Under the pieces are notes generated by a model that did no database searches, was not told the origin of the DNA, and worked only from the letters and a program-made list of their open reading frames with translations. A DNA stretch of 38,593 nt, taken from the NCBI GenBank assembly GCA_005799825.1, contig SYFT01000098.1, forward strand, positions 1 to 38,593, in the 5' to 3' direction. This DNA comes from Acidobacteriota bacterium. GTDB lineage: Bacteria; Acidobacteriota; Vicinamibacteria; Vicinamibacterales; SCN-69-37. Of the stretch, positions 22,878 through 30,883 are shown piece by piece. The position numbers were made by a program, and so were the translations under genes. Each line of letters begins with the position of its first letter. Positions within the stretch are counted from its first letter, which is position 1.

Positions 22878-24365
22878 TCACTGACGAGCGGGCAGTTTCA
22901 CAAATCGGATGCCGGTCATGTCGCCGCTATCGATCACGAAGCCGGTGACTCGGCCCGCGGTGTCGCCCTCGAAACGCACCGAAAGGGGGACTCCAACAGC
23001 GGTGAAGCTCACCATGGACGGGTCGCGTGGCTCCAGCGCCAGAGGCGAGAGGTTCCGGCGCTGGAGCGCAATCCCGCTGGGTGTGCCTGGTTGAATGGAC
23101 CACCTCACATCGAGTTCATCGGAGAAGTAGTCGCCGGTGAAATCACTGAATCGCGCGACGAACGGCCCTAGTCCCGAGAGTCTGGACCCCATGATCCCGC
23201 CTGGTAGCGGCGGCGTAATCGGCGGCGCTAACTGGTCTACCAGATAGATGTCCAGAATCCGCTGGCTGAATCCGTTCGCGCCATAAGGCGTGGCGGTGGA
23301 CAGGTTGCACAACACGGCGATGGTCATGTTGGCGGAGGGCGCGACGGTCATCTCTGTCCGATAGCCCCCGTACGAACCGCCATGGCGCACCAGTGCGAGC
23401 CCGCGATACGTTTCAAGTCGAAGACCCATCGCGTATGCGAGGCTCTCGCCCGAGTTCAATCGCCCCGGCGTCACAAGCATCGCGGATAGCCCCGGCGCCT
23501 TGAGCGGGCCATCCAGTGCAGTGGGATTCCACTTCGCAAGATCCTCGGCAGTTGTGAAGAGCCCGCCATCACCGATGACATCGAAGCCGGGCACACTGCT
23601 ACGAAAACCGCCGCCAGCCTCCGGGGCATACGCAGTAGCGCGCCTGGGCACCGCCGTCAGGTGATTGTCGCGAAACGTCGTGTTCGTCATGCCGAGTGGC
23701 GTGAATAATTCCTTCGCGGCGAACTCGCGGAGCGATAGCCCCGAAACTGTTCGAACGATGAGCGAGAGCAGGACGTAGCCCGTGTTGCTGTAGAGGTGTT
23801 TCGTGCCGGGAGGGAAGTTGAGTCCCTTTTGCCGGCTCACCATCGCGAGGAAGTCACGTTCAGTGAGCAACATGTCTTCCGGCCAGCCCGCGAGCCCCTG
23901 CAATCCGAGGTAGTCACGAAGGCCGCTGGTGTGGTGCAGAAGGTGTCGAACGGTGATCGGCGTGCCGTAGTCGGGAACCTCCGGCACGAGATCGCGCACG
24001 TTGGTGTCGAGCGCCAACTGGCCGCGAAGCGCCAGCAGGCCGATGGCCGCTGCGGTGAACTGTTTGGACACCGACGCGGCATAAAACGCCGTCTGCGGCG
24101 TGATCCTCTGCTGGTGTTCAAGGTCGACAAGGCCGTAGCCGTCCGAGAACACCGTAGCGGAGTTCTGGGTGACGCTGACCGCGCAGCCTGGCGACCCCTG
24201 TGTTTCGTACCGAGCGAACACCGCTTGCACCGCCTGCACCGCCTGCACCTCCTGCGGCTTCGCGTCCATCGGGGCCGGGGACTTGAGTGCGGTGGACTGA
24301 GCCGCGGCACTGGGGACGACGGCCAATGCCACCACGCAGGCGAGGATCGAAGCGCACATTCCCAT
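22878..24365 (-). CDS. Exported serine beta-lactamase-fold hydrolase (class C/penicillin-binding-like)
   Basis: 495 residues. Signal peptide (ILACVVALAVVPSAAAQ). Catalytic motifs: SVSK with Ser98 and Lys101, YSN (192-194) and the late HGGSYGG in place of KTG, the pattern of the beta-lactamase/AmpC/esterase group (Pfam beta-lactamase). HHTSGLRDYL is a family landmark. The C-terminal 110 residues are an extra lipocalin-like beta domain often found in such proteins. Likely a D-aminopeptidase or esterase rather than an antibiotic-resistance enzyme; sequence alone does not decide. The linker after the signal has a VQA repeat from a 9-bp microsatellite. It is convergent with the amidase. Confidence 0.87.
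   Translation of the reverse strand: MGMCASILACVVALAVVPSAAAQSTALKSPAPMDAKPQEVQAVQAVQAVFARYETQGSPGCAVSVTQNSATVFSDGYGLVDLEHQQRITPQTAFYAASVSKQFTAAAIGLLALRGQLALDTNVRDLVPEVPDYGTPITVRHLLHHTSGLRDYLGLQGLAGWPEDMLLTERDFLAMVSRQKGLNFPPGTKHLYSNTGYVLLSLIVRTVSGLSLREFAAKELFTPLGMTNTTFRDNHLTAVPRRATAYAPEAGGGFRSSVPGFDVIGDGGLFTTAEDLAKWNPTALDGPLKAPGLSAMLVTPGRLNSGESLAYAMGLRLETYRGLALVRHGGSYGGYRTEMTVAPSANMTIAVLCNLSTATPYGANGFSQRILDIYLVDQLAPPITPPLPGGIMGSRLSGLGPFVARFSDFTGDYFSDELDVRWSIQPGTPSGIALQRRNLSPLALEPRDPSMVSFTAVGVPLSVRFEGDTAGRVTGFVIDSGDMTGIRFVKLPARQ
24219..24254. repeat. Four-copy 9-bp tandem repeat inside the beta-lactamase-fold gene
   Basis: Units CACCGCTTG, CACCGCCTG, CACCGCCTG, CACCTCCTG run head to tail and encode the repeated QAV of residues 38-49, just past the signal peptide. 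Because the unit is 9 bp, copy changes stay in frame and would only alter linker length. Confidence 0.85.
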
Positions 24366-24550
24366 ACACGCGAATCATACAACCTGGCCAGGCTCGGGCG
24401 CGGGCGTCGTGGTGGGTGGCGCGCGTAATGAAGTCCTGCGCCACTTCACAAAGGATGCGGCCTATGCGAGTTTCGATGAAGGTGACAAGGGGACGTTGGC
24501 CGTGCAGCGCGAACACCGTGGTGCTGCGAAAGGCGTAGCGCGGAGCTCCC
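24366..24550. other. Gap with no recognisable gene
   Basis: A plus-strand frame here reads EVLRHFTKDAAYASFDEGDK, which looks mildly protein-like, but no start, ribosome-binding site or known family is apparent. The minus-strand promoter of the beta-lactamase-fold gene should lie at its left end. Confidence 0.3.
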
Positions 24551-25432
24551 TCAACGCGCGGCGTCGTTGCGCCGCCACCAGGGCGCCGGCAGCGTCTTGA
24601 CAGCGGGCCACACCTCATCGAGCGTGTCACCGCTGTAGAGGATGCCGTTCTTCATCACGTGCCGAATCGACGTCGTGGCGCGGATGTCCTGCAACGGATC
24701 ACGATCGAGCACCACGAGATCCGCGAGGTTTCCTGCTTCGAGACTGCCGAGATCCTGTGAGAGTCCCAGAGCGTCCGCGCCGTTGATGGTCGCGACTCGA
24801 AGAATCTCGTGCGGCGCCATGCCGCCTTCGGCAAACAGCTTCATCTCCCAGTGCACCTGTAGTCCCTGCATCTCGCCGTGGCCGCCCAGCGCCACCTTGC
24901 CGCCGGCTCGAAGCACCGCCTCGGCGCTGGACGCCACCTCCCTCACCTGGTAGTCCTCTTTCGGAAACGCGAGCAGCCGGGTCGCCGTGCGCTGGAACAG
25001 ATCGTCGAGCGGGAAGAACGCCCGTAACTTCGGATCGTCAAAAGGCCGCTCCTCGAAAAACATCCGATAGATCGGCAACGCACCACCAAATGACACCAGC
25101 AGGGTCGGCGTGTACGTGATGCCGCTGCGCGCCAGCAGGTCCACGACATCGCGATAGAGCGGCGCCGTGGGCAACGCATGCTCGTTGCCGTTGAAGCCGT
25201 CAATGGCATGCGTGATATCCATCTTCGCGTCGGATCCGCCCTCGGTCGTGGGCATCATTCCCATCTCGCGACTCGCCTGCACCACCCACTGACGCTGCTG
25301 CCGATTGCCCACCATGTACGACTTCAGCAGGTTCGTGCCGTACTCATCGCGGTACCGCGCGATCGTCTTCCGCGCGTGGCCTCGCACGCCTGACCGAAAC
25401 TGTCTCACGGCCGGATGCCGTTTACGCGCCAA
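24551..25432 (-). pseudogene. 5'-truncated PD40-associated amidohydrolase
   Basis: The frame holds about 293 codons and matches only the C-terminal part of the roughly 1,000-residue TolB/PD40-amidohydrolase proteins: YGTNLLKSYMVGNRQQRQW, GMMPTTEGGSDAKMDITHAI, GNEHALPTAPLYRDVV, TPTLLVSFGG, GGKVALGGHGEMQG (metal site) and GSLEAGNLADLVVLDRDPLQ. The beta-propeller half and the first metal-binding HxH strand are absent. Homology fades near 25,370; the upstream residues (LARKRHPAVRQFRSG) are not family sequence and only a TTG without a ribosome-binding site is available as start. A remnant is more likely than a working enzyme. Confidence 0.75.
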
Positions 25433-25435
25433 ACA

Positions 25436-25482
25436 GAACCGGGTGACTTTCGAGGGCAGTCTCGATGACAGTCACCCGGTTC
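25436..25482 (-). terminator. Strong inverted repeat downstream of tRNA-Leu
   Basis: GAACCGGGTGACT (25436-25448) and AGTCACCCGGTTC (25470-25482) are perfect 13-bp arms; TCGAG/CTCGA (25450-25454 with 25461-25465) forms an inner stem. On the minus strand it follows the tRNA-Leu 3' end by 49 nt and is followed by TGTTTGG. Probably the tRNA terminator, though the T tract is poor. Confidence 0.5.
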
Positions 25483-25531
25483 AGAGGGTCTTTCCTGTGT
25501 TGTTCGGTTACCTGCAACGCATTTAGAACAA

Positions 25532-25620
25532 TGGTGCCGGGGGTGGGAATCGAACCCACACGTGCCTTGCGGCACTCAGGATTTTAAGTCCTGTGCGTCT
25601 GCCAGTTTCGCCACCCCGGC
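25532..25620 (-). tRNA. tRNA-Leu (anticodon UAA)
   Basis: Minus strand. Acceptor GCCGGGG (25620-25614) pairs with CCCCGGC (25542-25536). Anticodon stem AGGA/TCCT encloses CTTAAAA with TAA. A long variable arm (GAGTGCCGCAAGGCACGT) identifies a class II tRNA. T loop TTCGATT, A73, encoded CCA (25534-25532). Confidence 0.97.
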
Positions 25621-25623
25621 TCG

Positions 25624-25685
25624 AAAACGACCTCTGAGGTAATTGCCGCCCCCTGAAGATCGGTAATCACCTCAGAGGTCGTTTT
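25624..25685. repeat. Long inverted repeat immediately 5' of tRNA-Leu
   Basis: AAAACGACCTCTGAGGT (25624-25640) and ACCTCAGAGGTCGTTTT (25669-25685) are perfect 17-bp arms. After one mismatch the pairing continues for seven more positions (ATTGCCG with CGGTAAT, one G-U), giving a stem of about 25 with a short loop. It begins 4 bp from the tRNA 5' end and ends 25 bp before the start of the plus-strand gene. Possible roles: bidirectional terminator insulating the tRNA, operator, or a small mobile palindrome. Confidence 0.8.
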
Positions 25686-25710
25686 GGTCCAAGGCATAGA
25701 ATAACGCTGA

Positions 25711-26103
25711 ATGAAGTCGCTCATTACCGTCGTCGCAGGGATCGTCGTCGGGGTTGTGGTGCTCTCAGTGGTAGAGCAGATCGGACAGGCGCTGCTGCAG
25801 ATGCTGATGGGTATCGAGCCCACCACTGCCCAGGGCGCCGCAGCGCTGGGAACCAGTCGGCCGACAGAGTCGTTGGCCGTGGTCGTGGCCGCGTGTTTCC
25901 TGGGCCCGCTGGCCGGTGGGTATGTCGCGGGGCGCCTGGCGCCGTCAAAGCCCCTGTCTCACGCCGCGGCCGTCGGCGCCTTTCAGATGATTCTGGGCGT
26001 GATCGGTCTGCTGTTTTTTCCGCAGCCCGCCTGGTTCGCGTTCGCTGCCGTTCTGGCGTTTGTCCTGGGGCCAGTCGTGGGCGCCCGTATTTCCCTAGTA
26101 TGA
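25711..26103 (+). CDS. Small multi-spanning membrane protein of unknown function
   Basis: 130 residues with about four predicted helices: LITVVAGIVVGVVVLSVVEQI, SLAVVVAACFLGPLAGGYVAG, SHAAAVGAFQMILGVIGLLFF and WFAFAAVLAFVLGPVVGARI. Gly and Ala are frequent in the helices. No recognised family motif. A TAGAAT hexamer (25697-25702) lies only 8 nt before the ATG, so the mRNA may be leaderless. The stop overlaps a possible start of the NfeD gene (ATGA at 26100), placing it at the head of an NfeD-stomatin operon, and a membrane-lipid role is a guess from that context. Confidence 0.75.
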   Translation: MKSLITVVAGIVVGVVVLSVVEQIGQALLQMLMGIEPTTAQGAAALGTSRPTESLAVVVAACFLGPLAGGYVAGRLAPSKPLSHAAAVGAFQMILGVIGLLFFPQPAWFAFAAVLAFVLGPVVGARISLV

Positions 26104-26123
26104 TCCCTGCAGGAGTGTTTCCT

Positions 26124-26573
26124 ATGGAACTACTGTGGTGGCATTGGCTCGTGATCGGACTCTTGCTGGTCCTGGTTGAACTCGCCACGCCCGGCGGGTT
26201 CTTTGTCATCTTCTTTGGTGTGAGCGCGATCATTGTCGGTGCGCTGGCCGGCTTCGTGCTGGCCGGACCGGTGTGGACCCAGTTGCTCCTGTTCTCCGTA
26301 CTCTCAGTTGTTTCTCTCGTCGTGTTCCGCTCGAGGCTGCTCAAGGCCGTTCAGCCCAATCCCCAGCGGCCGGAAGTGGATACGCTCGTCGGGGAAATTG
26401 GCCATGTCGAGGCACCGATCGCCGCTGGAGAAATTGGGAAGGTCGAGGTGCGCGGCGCCGCCTGGTCGGCTCGGAACACGACGTCGTCAACGCTCATGCG
26501 TGGCGTGCGATGCCGAGTGCTTCGCGTCGATGGCCTGATGCTCGATATTGAACCAGAAGGAGCCCATTCGTGA
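26124..26573 (+). CDS. NfeD-family membrane protein (short form)
   Basis: 149 residues from the ATG at 26124, chosen because AGGAG lies 9 nt upstream; an ATG at 26100 overlapping the previous stop would add eight residues. Two or three helices (WWHWLVIGLLLVLVELATPG, FFVIFFGVSAIIVGALAGFVL, LLLFSVLSVVSLVVF) precede a C-terminal OB-fold: DTLVGEIGHVEAPIAAGEIG, KVEVRGAAWSARN and CRVLRVDGLMLDIEP. This is the short NfeD without the ClpP-like protease domain. NfeD partners with SPFH proteins in membrane-domain maintenance; the SPFH gene follows with a GTGA overlap. Confidence 0.9.
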   Translation: MELLWWHWLVIGLLLVLVELATPGGFFVIFFGVSAIIVGALAGFVLAGPVWTQLLLFSVLSVVSLVVFRSRLLKAVQPNPQRPEVDTLVGEIGHVEAPIAAGEIGKVEVRGAAWSARNTTSSTLMRGVRCRVLRVDGLMLDIEPEGAHS

Positions 26574-27493
26574 CCGAGAGCACTATCGTCCTAGTCGTCC
26601 TTGCCCTGCTCGTCATCATTGTCATCGCCAAGACGGCGGTGGTGGTGCCGCAACAGAGTGCGTTTGTCGTCGAACGGCTCGGTAGGTTCCACGGCATCCT
26701 GTCGGCAGGCTTTCACATCCTGATCCCTTTTCTGGATGTCATCAGATATCGCCACTCGCTGAAAGAAGTGGCGGTCGATATTCCCGCGCAGGTGTGTATC
26801 ACGCGCGATAACGTGCAGGTGGGCGTCGACGGCATCCTGTATTTAAAGGTGCTCAATCCTGAGCGGGCGTCGTACGGGATCTCGGACTTCGGCTTCGCGA
26901 TCACGCAACTGGCCCAGACGATGTTGCGCAGCGAAATCGGCAAGATCGATCTCGATCGCTCGTTTGAAGAGCGGATGAACATCAATGCCGCGCTGGTGAC
27001 GGAACTCGACAAGGCGTCGGAAGCCTGGGGCGTCAAGGTGCTGCGGTATGAAATCAAGAACATCACGCCCCCGCACGACGTGCTGGCGGCGATGGAAAAG
27101 CAGATGCGTGCCGAGCGCGAAAAGCGCGCGGTGATTCTAACCTCCGAAGGCCAGCGCGACGCCGTCATCAACACCGCCGAAGGCGAGAAGCAGCAGGTGA
27201 TCAAGGCGTCGGAAGCCAGCCGCCAGCAGCAGATCAACGAGGCGGAAGGCCAAGCATCCGCGATCATGGCCGTGGCCACGGCCACAGCCGAAGGCATTCG
27301 CCTAGTGGCCGAGACCATTCGCCAGCCCGGCGGTATCGAGGCTACCCAACTGCGCGTCGCCCAGCAGTATGTGGAGCAGTTCGGGCATCTAGCGCAGAAG
27401 AGCACCACGATGATTCTTCCAGCCAACGTCGCCGACGTGGCCGGGATGGTCGCCATGGCCACCAGGGTGTTCAAGGCGGCCGACGGAAAATAG
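26570..27493 (+). CDS. SPFH/Band 7 stomatin-like membrane protein
   Basis: 307 residues from GTG at 26570, overlapping the NfeD stop. One N-terminal helix (IVLVVLALLVIIVIAKTAVVV) is followed by the SPFH domain: QQSAFVVERLGRFHGILSAG, LIPFLDVIRYRHSLKE, GVDGILYLKVLNPERASYGI and QLAQTMLRSEIGKIDLDRSF, as in stomatins and QmcA. A long coiled coil follows (MRAEREKRAVILTSEGQRDA onward, rich in Ala/Glu/Gln), and then LRVAQQYVEQFGHLAQKSTT with LPAN, the usual C-terminal signature. These proteins oligomerise into membrane scaffolds, and NfeD is their conserved partner. Confidence 0.95.
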   Translation: MTESTIVLVVLALLVIIVIAKTAVVVPQQSAFVVERLGRFHGILSAGFHILIPFLDVIRYRHSLKEVAVDIPAQVCITRDNVQVGVDGILYLKVLNPERASYGISDFGFAITQLAQTMLRSEIGKIDLDRSFEERMNINAALVTELDKASEAWGVKVLRYEIKNITPPHDVLAAMEKQMRAEREKRAVILTSEGQRDAVINTAEGEKQQVIKASEASRQQQINEAEGQASAIMAVATATAEGIRLVAETIRQPGGIEATQLRVAQQYVEQFGHLAQKSTTMILPANVADVAGMVAMATRVFKAADGK

Positions 27494-27543
27494 CCCTGGG
27501 GAAACCTAGCTCAGCCTGTTTCTCAAGGGTCGCATTCTTGAGC

Positions 27544-28485
27544 TTACCGCTGCGGCGGAGTGGCGTCGAATGCCCTGGTTACCGCAATCATCGTCTCCAC
27601 GACGCGAACGTAGAAGTCGTACGTCATCGTGTCGTATTTGTCAGTGGCCTTGTGGTGGTTCTTAAAGTCCTCAACGCCGAAGTAGAGGCACGGGATCTTC
27701 GCCTGGCAAAACGGCGCGTGGTCAGAGGAGTTCGTCCAGTCTTCGACGTCCTTCTTCGTCGGGTCGTCATGCCCCATGGTCAGCTTCACCGAGGCCGACG
27801 CGGCCACACGTTCGATGACAGGCTTGAGCGTCGGTTGCGACGTAGTGCCCACCACGTAGAGCAGGTTATTGTCGTCGCGGCCGATCATGTCCATGTTCAG
27901 GTTGATGAGGAGTGCCCCTGCGTCCACGGGTGGCTTCGCCACAAACGCCCTGGCGCCACGCAAACCGCTCTCCTCCGCGTCGAACGCCGCAAAAATCAAA
28001 GAGTGAGCCGGCGGGTTCTTCACAAAGTACTCCGCCAGCGCAAAGAGGGCGGCCGTGCCTGATGCGTTGTCGTCGGCGCCGTTGAAGGTGACCCCGTTGC
28101 GCACTCCGATGTGGTCGTAGTGCGCGGTGATGACAAGGTAGCGGTTCGGTTCCCTGGTGCCGGTGACGAGGCCCAGGAGGTTGATGCCCTGGCGCTCCGC
28201 CGCAGCGGCGCCGCGACTACCCGTGAATGTGAATGGGAACTCAAACGAGGCCCCGAACGGTTTGAGGCCCACCGCCTTGAAGCGCTCGATGACAAAGGCA
28301 CGCGCCTTGGCGCCGCCCGGCGAGCCCACGAGTCGGCCCTCCATGTCATCAGCCGACAGCGTCTTCAGATCGGCCAGCAACTGGTCGCGGCGAACCGGTG
28401 AAGACGCCTGCTCAGAACTCACCGCAGCGGCGCCACAGAACAGGAGTGTAGCGAGCGCAATTGAGAGAACGAATCGTCGTTTCAT
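27544..28485 (-). CDS. Exported M28-family zinc aminopeptidase
   Basis: 313 residues. Signal peptide (VLSIALATLLFCGAAAVSS). The two-zinc site is complete: AHYDHIG (His122, Asp124), GADDNASG (Asp138), DAEESGL (Glu171 catalytic, Glu172 ligand), NMDMIGR (Asp199) and a late SSDHAPF with the final His. The family's DDMEGRLVGSPG start is present at about 46-57. Expected activity: release of N-terminal residues from peptides in the periplasm or outside. It is the first of several minus-strand genes leading away from the aminotransferase; the 9-bp gap to that gene suggests one transcript, and peptides cleaved here would feed amino-acid uptake by the permease upstream. Confidence 0.92.
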   Translation of the reverse strand: MKRRFVLSIALATLLFCGAAAVSSEQASSPVRRDQLLADLKTLSADDMEGRLVGSPGGAKARAFVIERFKAVGLKPFGASFEFPFTFTGSRGAAAAERQGINLLGLVTGTREPNRYLVITAHYDHIGVRNGVTFNGADDNASGTAALFALAEYFVKNPPAHSLIFAAFDAEESGLRGARAFVAKPPVDAGALLINLNMDMIGRDDNNLLYVVGTTSQPTLKPVIERVAASASVKLTMGHDDPTKKDVEDWTNSSDHAPFCQAKIPCLYFGVEDFKNHHKATDKYDTMTYDFYVRVVETMIAVTRAFDATPPQR

Positions 28486-28494
28486 GTGGTGACC

Positions 28495-29586
28495 TCAGTA
28501 GGAATAGAGTGCCTGGCCCAGACGACTCAGGCCTTCAGCCAGGCGATCGGTCCGGCCAGCCAGGCTGATTCGGATATGTTCGGGCGCATCAAAATACCGG
28601 CCTGCAACCACTGCAACGCCAGCGGTCGCCGCCAGGCTGTCAACAAACGGACCCGTGTCAGGCACACCGGCCAGCCGCGGAAACATGACGTTGGCGCGAG
28701 GCTTCTCGGCGACCGAGAGCTGCGGGTGCGCCGCCATGAACTTGCGAGCGACCGCCAGGTTCGCCGTCAGCAATTGCCGTGTCCGAGCCTTGAGCGCAGG
28801 CATCTGACTGAACGCGAATGCCGACAGCCGCTCGGACGGTACACTTCCGATGACATCAACCAGATCGCGCACGCGATGCATCCGCGTGATGAGTTCAGGA
28901 GGGGCGACGGCCCATCCACATCTGAGGCCGGCAAGGCCAAAGGATTTCGTGAGGCTGGCCGTGACAAGCACTGGCCCCTCAAGTTTCGACGCCGAAGGGT
29001 GCAGCGCGTCGTCTGCAGCGAGGTTGACCGCGTCGAAGTAAACCTCGTCCACCAGCACGTGGGCCGCGGCACGGTCGGCGATCGCCACGAGGCCTCGAAG
29101 TGTCTCGGCGTCGAGCGAAACGCCCGATGGGTTGTGCGGGGAGCTCACGATGATCAGGCGGGTCGCTGGGGTGACGGCCGCTTCAAGCGCCTGCAGGTCG
29201 ATTCGGAATCCGCGATCAAACGGTCGCGAGAAACGCCTGACCCTGGCGCCCATAAGTTGACACGCGCCAACCAGGGGGTCGTAGCCCGGCTGCTCGACGA
29301 GTACGTCGTCGCCCGCACCGACGAGCGCGGCAATCGCCATGAAGTTGACGCCCGAGCATCCGCCCCCCGTCATGATGCGATTGACCGCTACCTGTTTGTG
29401 CGCGGCGATGGCCTCAACGAGCGGGGCGTAGCCGTTGTCGTTGCCTGCGGTCAACTGGAGAACTTCGTCGACGCCGGGGAGGTCTTCAAGCGAGCACGGC
29501 AGGAGGTTGCTGCCGGCCAGATCGATCTCGGCCGGCTCACGGGTCTTCGCCCAAAGCATATACGGCGCCAGAGGTTCATTGAGCAT
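28495..29586 (-). CDS. PLP-dependent class I/II aminotransferase
   Basis: 363 residues from the ATG at 29586; longer in-frame starts lie within the permease gene and give non-family sequence. Fold-type I landmarks: YAPLVEAIA and TGGGCSGVN (PLP phosphate region), SSPHNPSG (Asn152), LVDEVYFD (Asp180), SLTKSFGLAGLRCGW (Lys214 forms the Schiff base) and a late HIRISLAG containing the carboxylate-binding Arg. Substrate not predictable: related proteins are annotated as aspartate, alanine or aromatic aminotransferases. It overlaps the APC permease gene by 11 bp, so uptake and transamination of one amino acid are plausibly coupled. Confidence 0.9.
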   Translation of the reverse strand: MLNEPLAPYMLWAKTREPAEIDLAGSNLLPCSLEDLPGVDEVLQLTAGNDNGYAPLVEAIAAHKQVAVNRIMTGGGCSGVNFMAIAALVGAGDDVLVEQPGYDPLVGACQLMGARVRRFSRPFDRGFRIDLQALEAAVTPATRLIIVSSPHNPSGVSLDAETLRGLVAIADRAAAHVLVDEVYFDAVNLAADDALHPSASKLEGPVLVTASLTKSFGLAGLRCGWAVAPPELITRMHRVRDLVDVIGSVPSERLSAFAFSQMPALKARTRQLLTANLAVARKFMAAHPQLSVAEKPRANVMFPRLAGVPDTGPFVDSLAATAGVAVVAGRYFDAPEHIRISLAGRTDRLAEGLSRLGQALYSY

Positions 29587-30883
29587 GTCGAGACTGTCGC
29601 CTGAATAGATAATAGACCGGCACGCCCAGCAAGAGGAGCGCCGCCCCGGCGGCCGAGCGCCGCGGGTCTGTGGAGACCACGCTGTAGACCACGCCGAGCG
29701 CGACGACGACAAACGCGCCGGGCAGCCATGGGTACCACGGTGTGCGGAAACCATCGGTGTCCGGCTGGCGGCTTCGGAGAATCAGCAACCCGGCGACGGT
29801 GAGTCCGAAGAAGATCCAGTCAGCAAACACCACGGTGTTGAGCAGGTCGCCGTAGGTGCCGGTCAACGTGAGCACGATGGCCCAGGCGGATTGCACAACG
29901 ATGGCCCATGCGGGCGTCTGAAAGCGGGGATGCAGACGGGCCAGCGCGGGCACAAACGCGCCATCGCGCGCCATTGCGAAATACACGCGCGTGGGAGCGA
30001 GGATCGCCAGATTGAGGAAGCCGAACGTGGAGATCGCAATGGCGCCGGCGATGAGTCGCTCTCCAAGCGACCCAAACCAGCGGCCCGCGGCTTCGGCCGC
30101 CGGCGTTTCGGTGGCCGCCAATCCGTCGAGGCCGAGAGTCTGCACATACGCGACGTTCGCCAGCAGGTACACGACGACCACGACAAGCGTGCCGAGGATG
30201 AGGCTCTTTGGCAAGTCACGTCGCGGGTCCCGCATTTCTTCCGCGACGTAGTTCGCGTTCTGCCATCCGCCGTAGGCGAACAGGATCGGAATCAAGGCGA
30301 CGCCAAACGTCAACGCGGTCGAGGGCGTGTCGTCGATTCGCACGGCGGTCATCCATCCAGGAGCCGAGGGCCCACTCCAGGCAAACAGGATGAGCGCGCC
30401 AATTGCTGCCACCTTCAGAATCACGAACACGTTCAGCACCTGGCTGCCGGGCTTGACGCCGACGTAGTTGATCGTCGAGAGCACGACGATGGCGGCGACG
30501 GCGATGAGTTGTGGGTCGGCGCCAGTGCCTCCAGTCATTCGCGACGCGTACTGCGCGAAGGTGATGGCGACGGCCGCCATGGCGCCGGTTTCAATCATGA
30601 AGAGCAGGGCCCAGCCATAGAGGAAACCCACGAGCGGATGCCACGCCTCACTGAGGTATACGTACTGTCCGCCCGCGCGTGGCAGGCGCTGCCCGAGTTC
30701 AGCGTAGGCAAACGCGCCGGCCAGTGCGATGGCGCCACCGGCGGCCCACGCGAGCAGGACGAGGCCTGTGGAGTCGAGGTGGCGGGCGACCAAGTACGGG
30801 TTGATAAAGATGCCAGACCCGATGATGCCGCCGATCACGATCATCGTTGCGTCGAATGGGCCGAGGGCGCGCCGGAAACTCAT
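29576..30883 (-). CDS. APC-superfamily amino-acid permease/exchanger (LAT/SteT-like)
   Basis: 435 residues, twelve predicted helices. The first helix holds IVIGGIIGSGIFINP, the substrate-binding unwound segment of APC transporters. Further marks: LAWAAGGAIALAGAFAYAEL, YVYLSEAWHPLVGFLYGW, FAYGGWQNANYVAEEMRDPR and LAPTRVYFAMARDG, closest to the bacterial serine/threonine exchanger and eukaryotic LAT group. Inner membrane. Its ATG overlaps the stop of the upstream small protein gene (ATGA, 30880-30883), and its own end overlaps the aminotransferase start. Confidence 0.92.
   Translation of the reverse strand: MSFRRALGPFDATMIVIGGIIGSGIFINPYLVARHLDSTGLVLLAWAAGGAIALAGAFAYAELGQRLPRAGGQYVYLSEAWHPLVGFLYGWALLFMIETGAMAAVAITFAQYASRMTGGTGADPQLIAVAAIVVLSTINYVGVKPGSQVLNVFVILKVAAIGALILFAWSGPSAPGWMTAVRIDDTPSTALTFGVALIPILFAYGGWQNANYVAEEMRDPRRDLPKSLILGTLVVVVVYLLANVAYVQTLGLDGLAATETPAAEAAGRWFGSLGERLIAGAIAISTFGFLNLAILAPTRVYFAMARDGAFVPALARLHPRFQTPAWAIVVQSAWAIVLTLTGTYGDLLNTVVFADWIFFGLTVAGLLILRSRQPDTDGFRTPWYPWLPGAFVVVALGVVYSVVSTDPRRSAAGAALLLLGVPVYYLFRRQSRHAQ

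Noticed and set aside
22878-24365. Reading the SxxK hydrolase as an antibiotic-resistance beta-lactamase
   Set aside because: The third motif is HGG, not KTG, and a C-terminal lipocalin-like domain is present, as in esterase or D-aminopeptidase relatives.
24366-24550. Protein-like plus-strand frame EVLRHFTKDAAYASFDEGDK
   Set aside because: No start, ribosome-binding site or recognised family; cannot be told from chance.
28486-29604. 372-codon plus-strand frame opposite the aminotransferase
   Set aside because: Rich in Arg/Gly/His with no family sequence; it mirrors the codon structure of the aminotransferase on the other strand.
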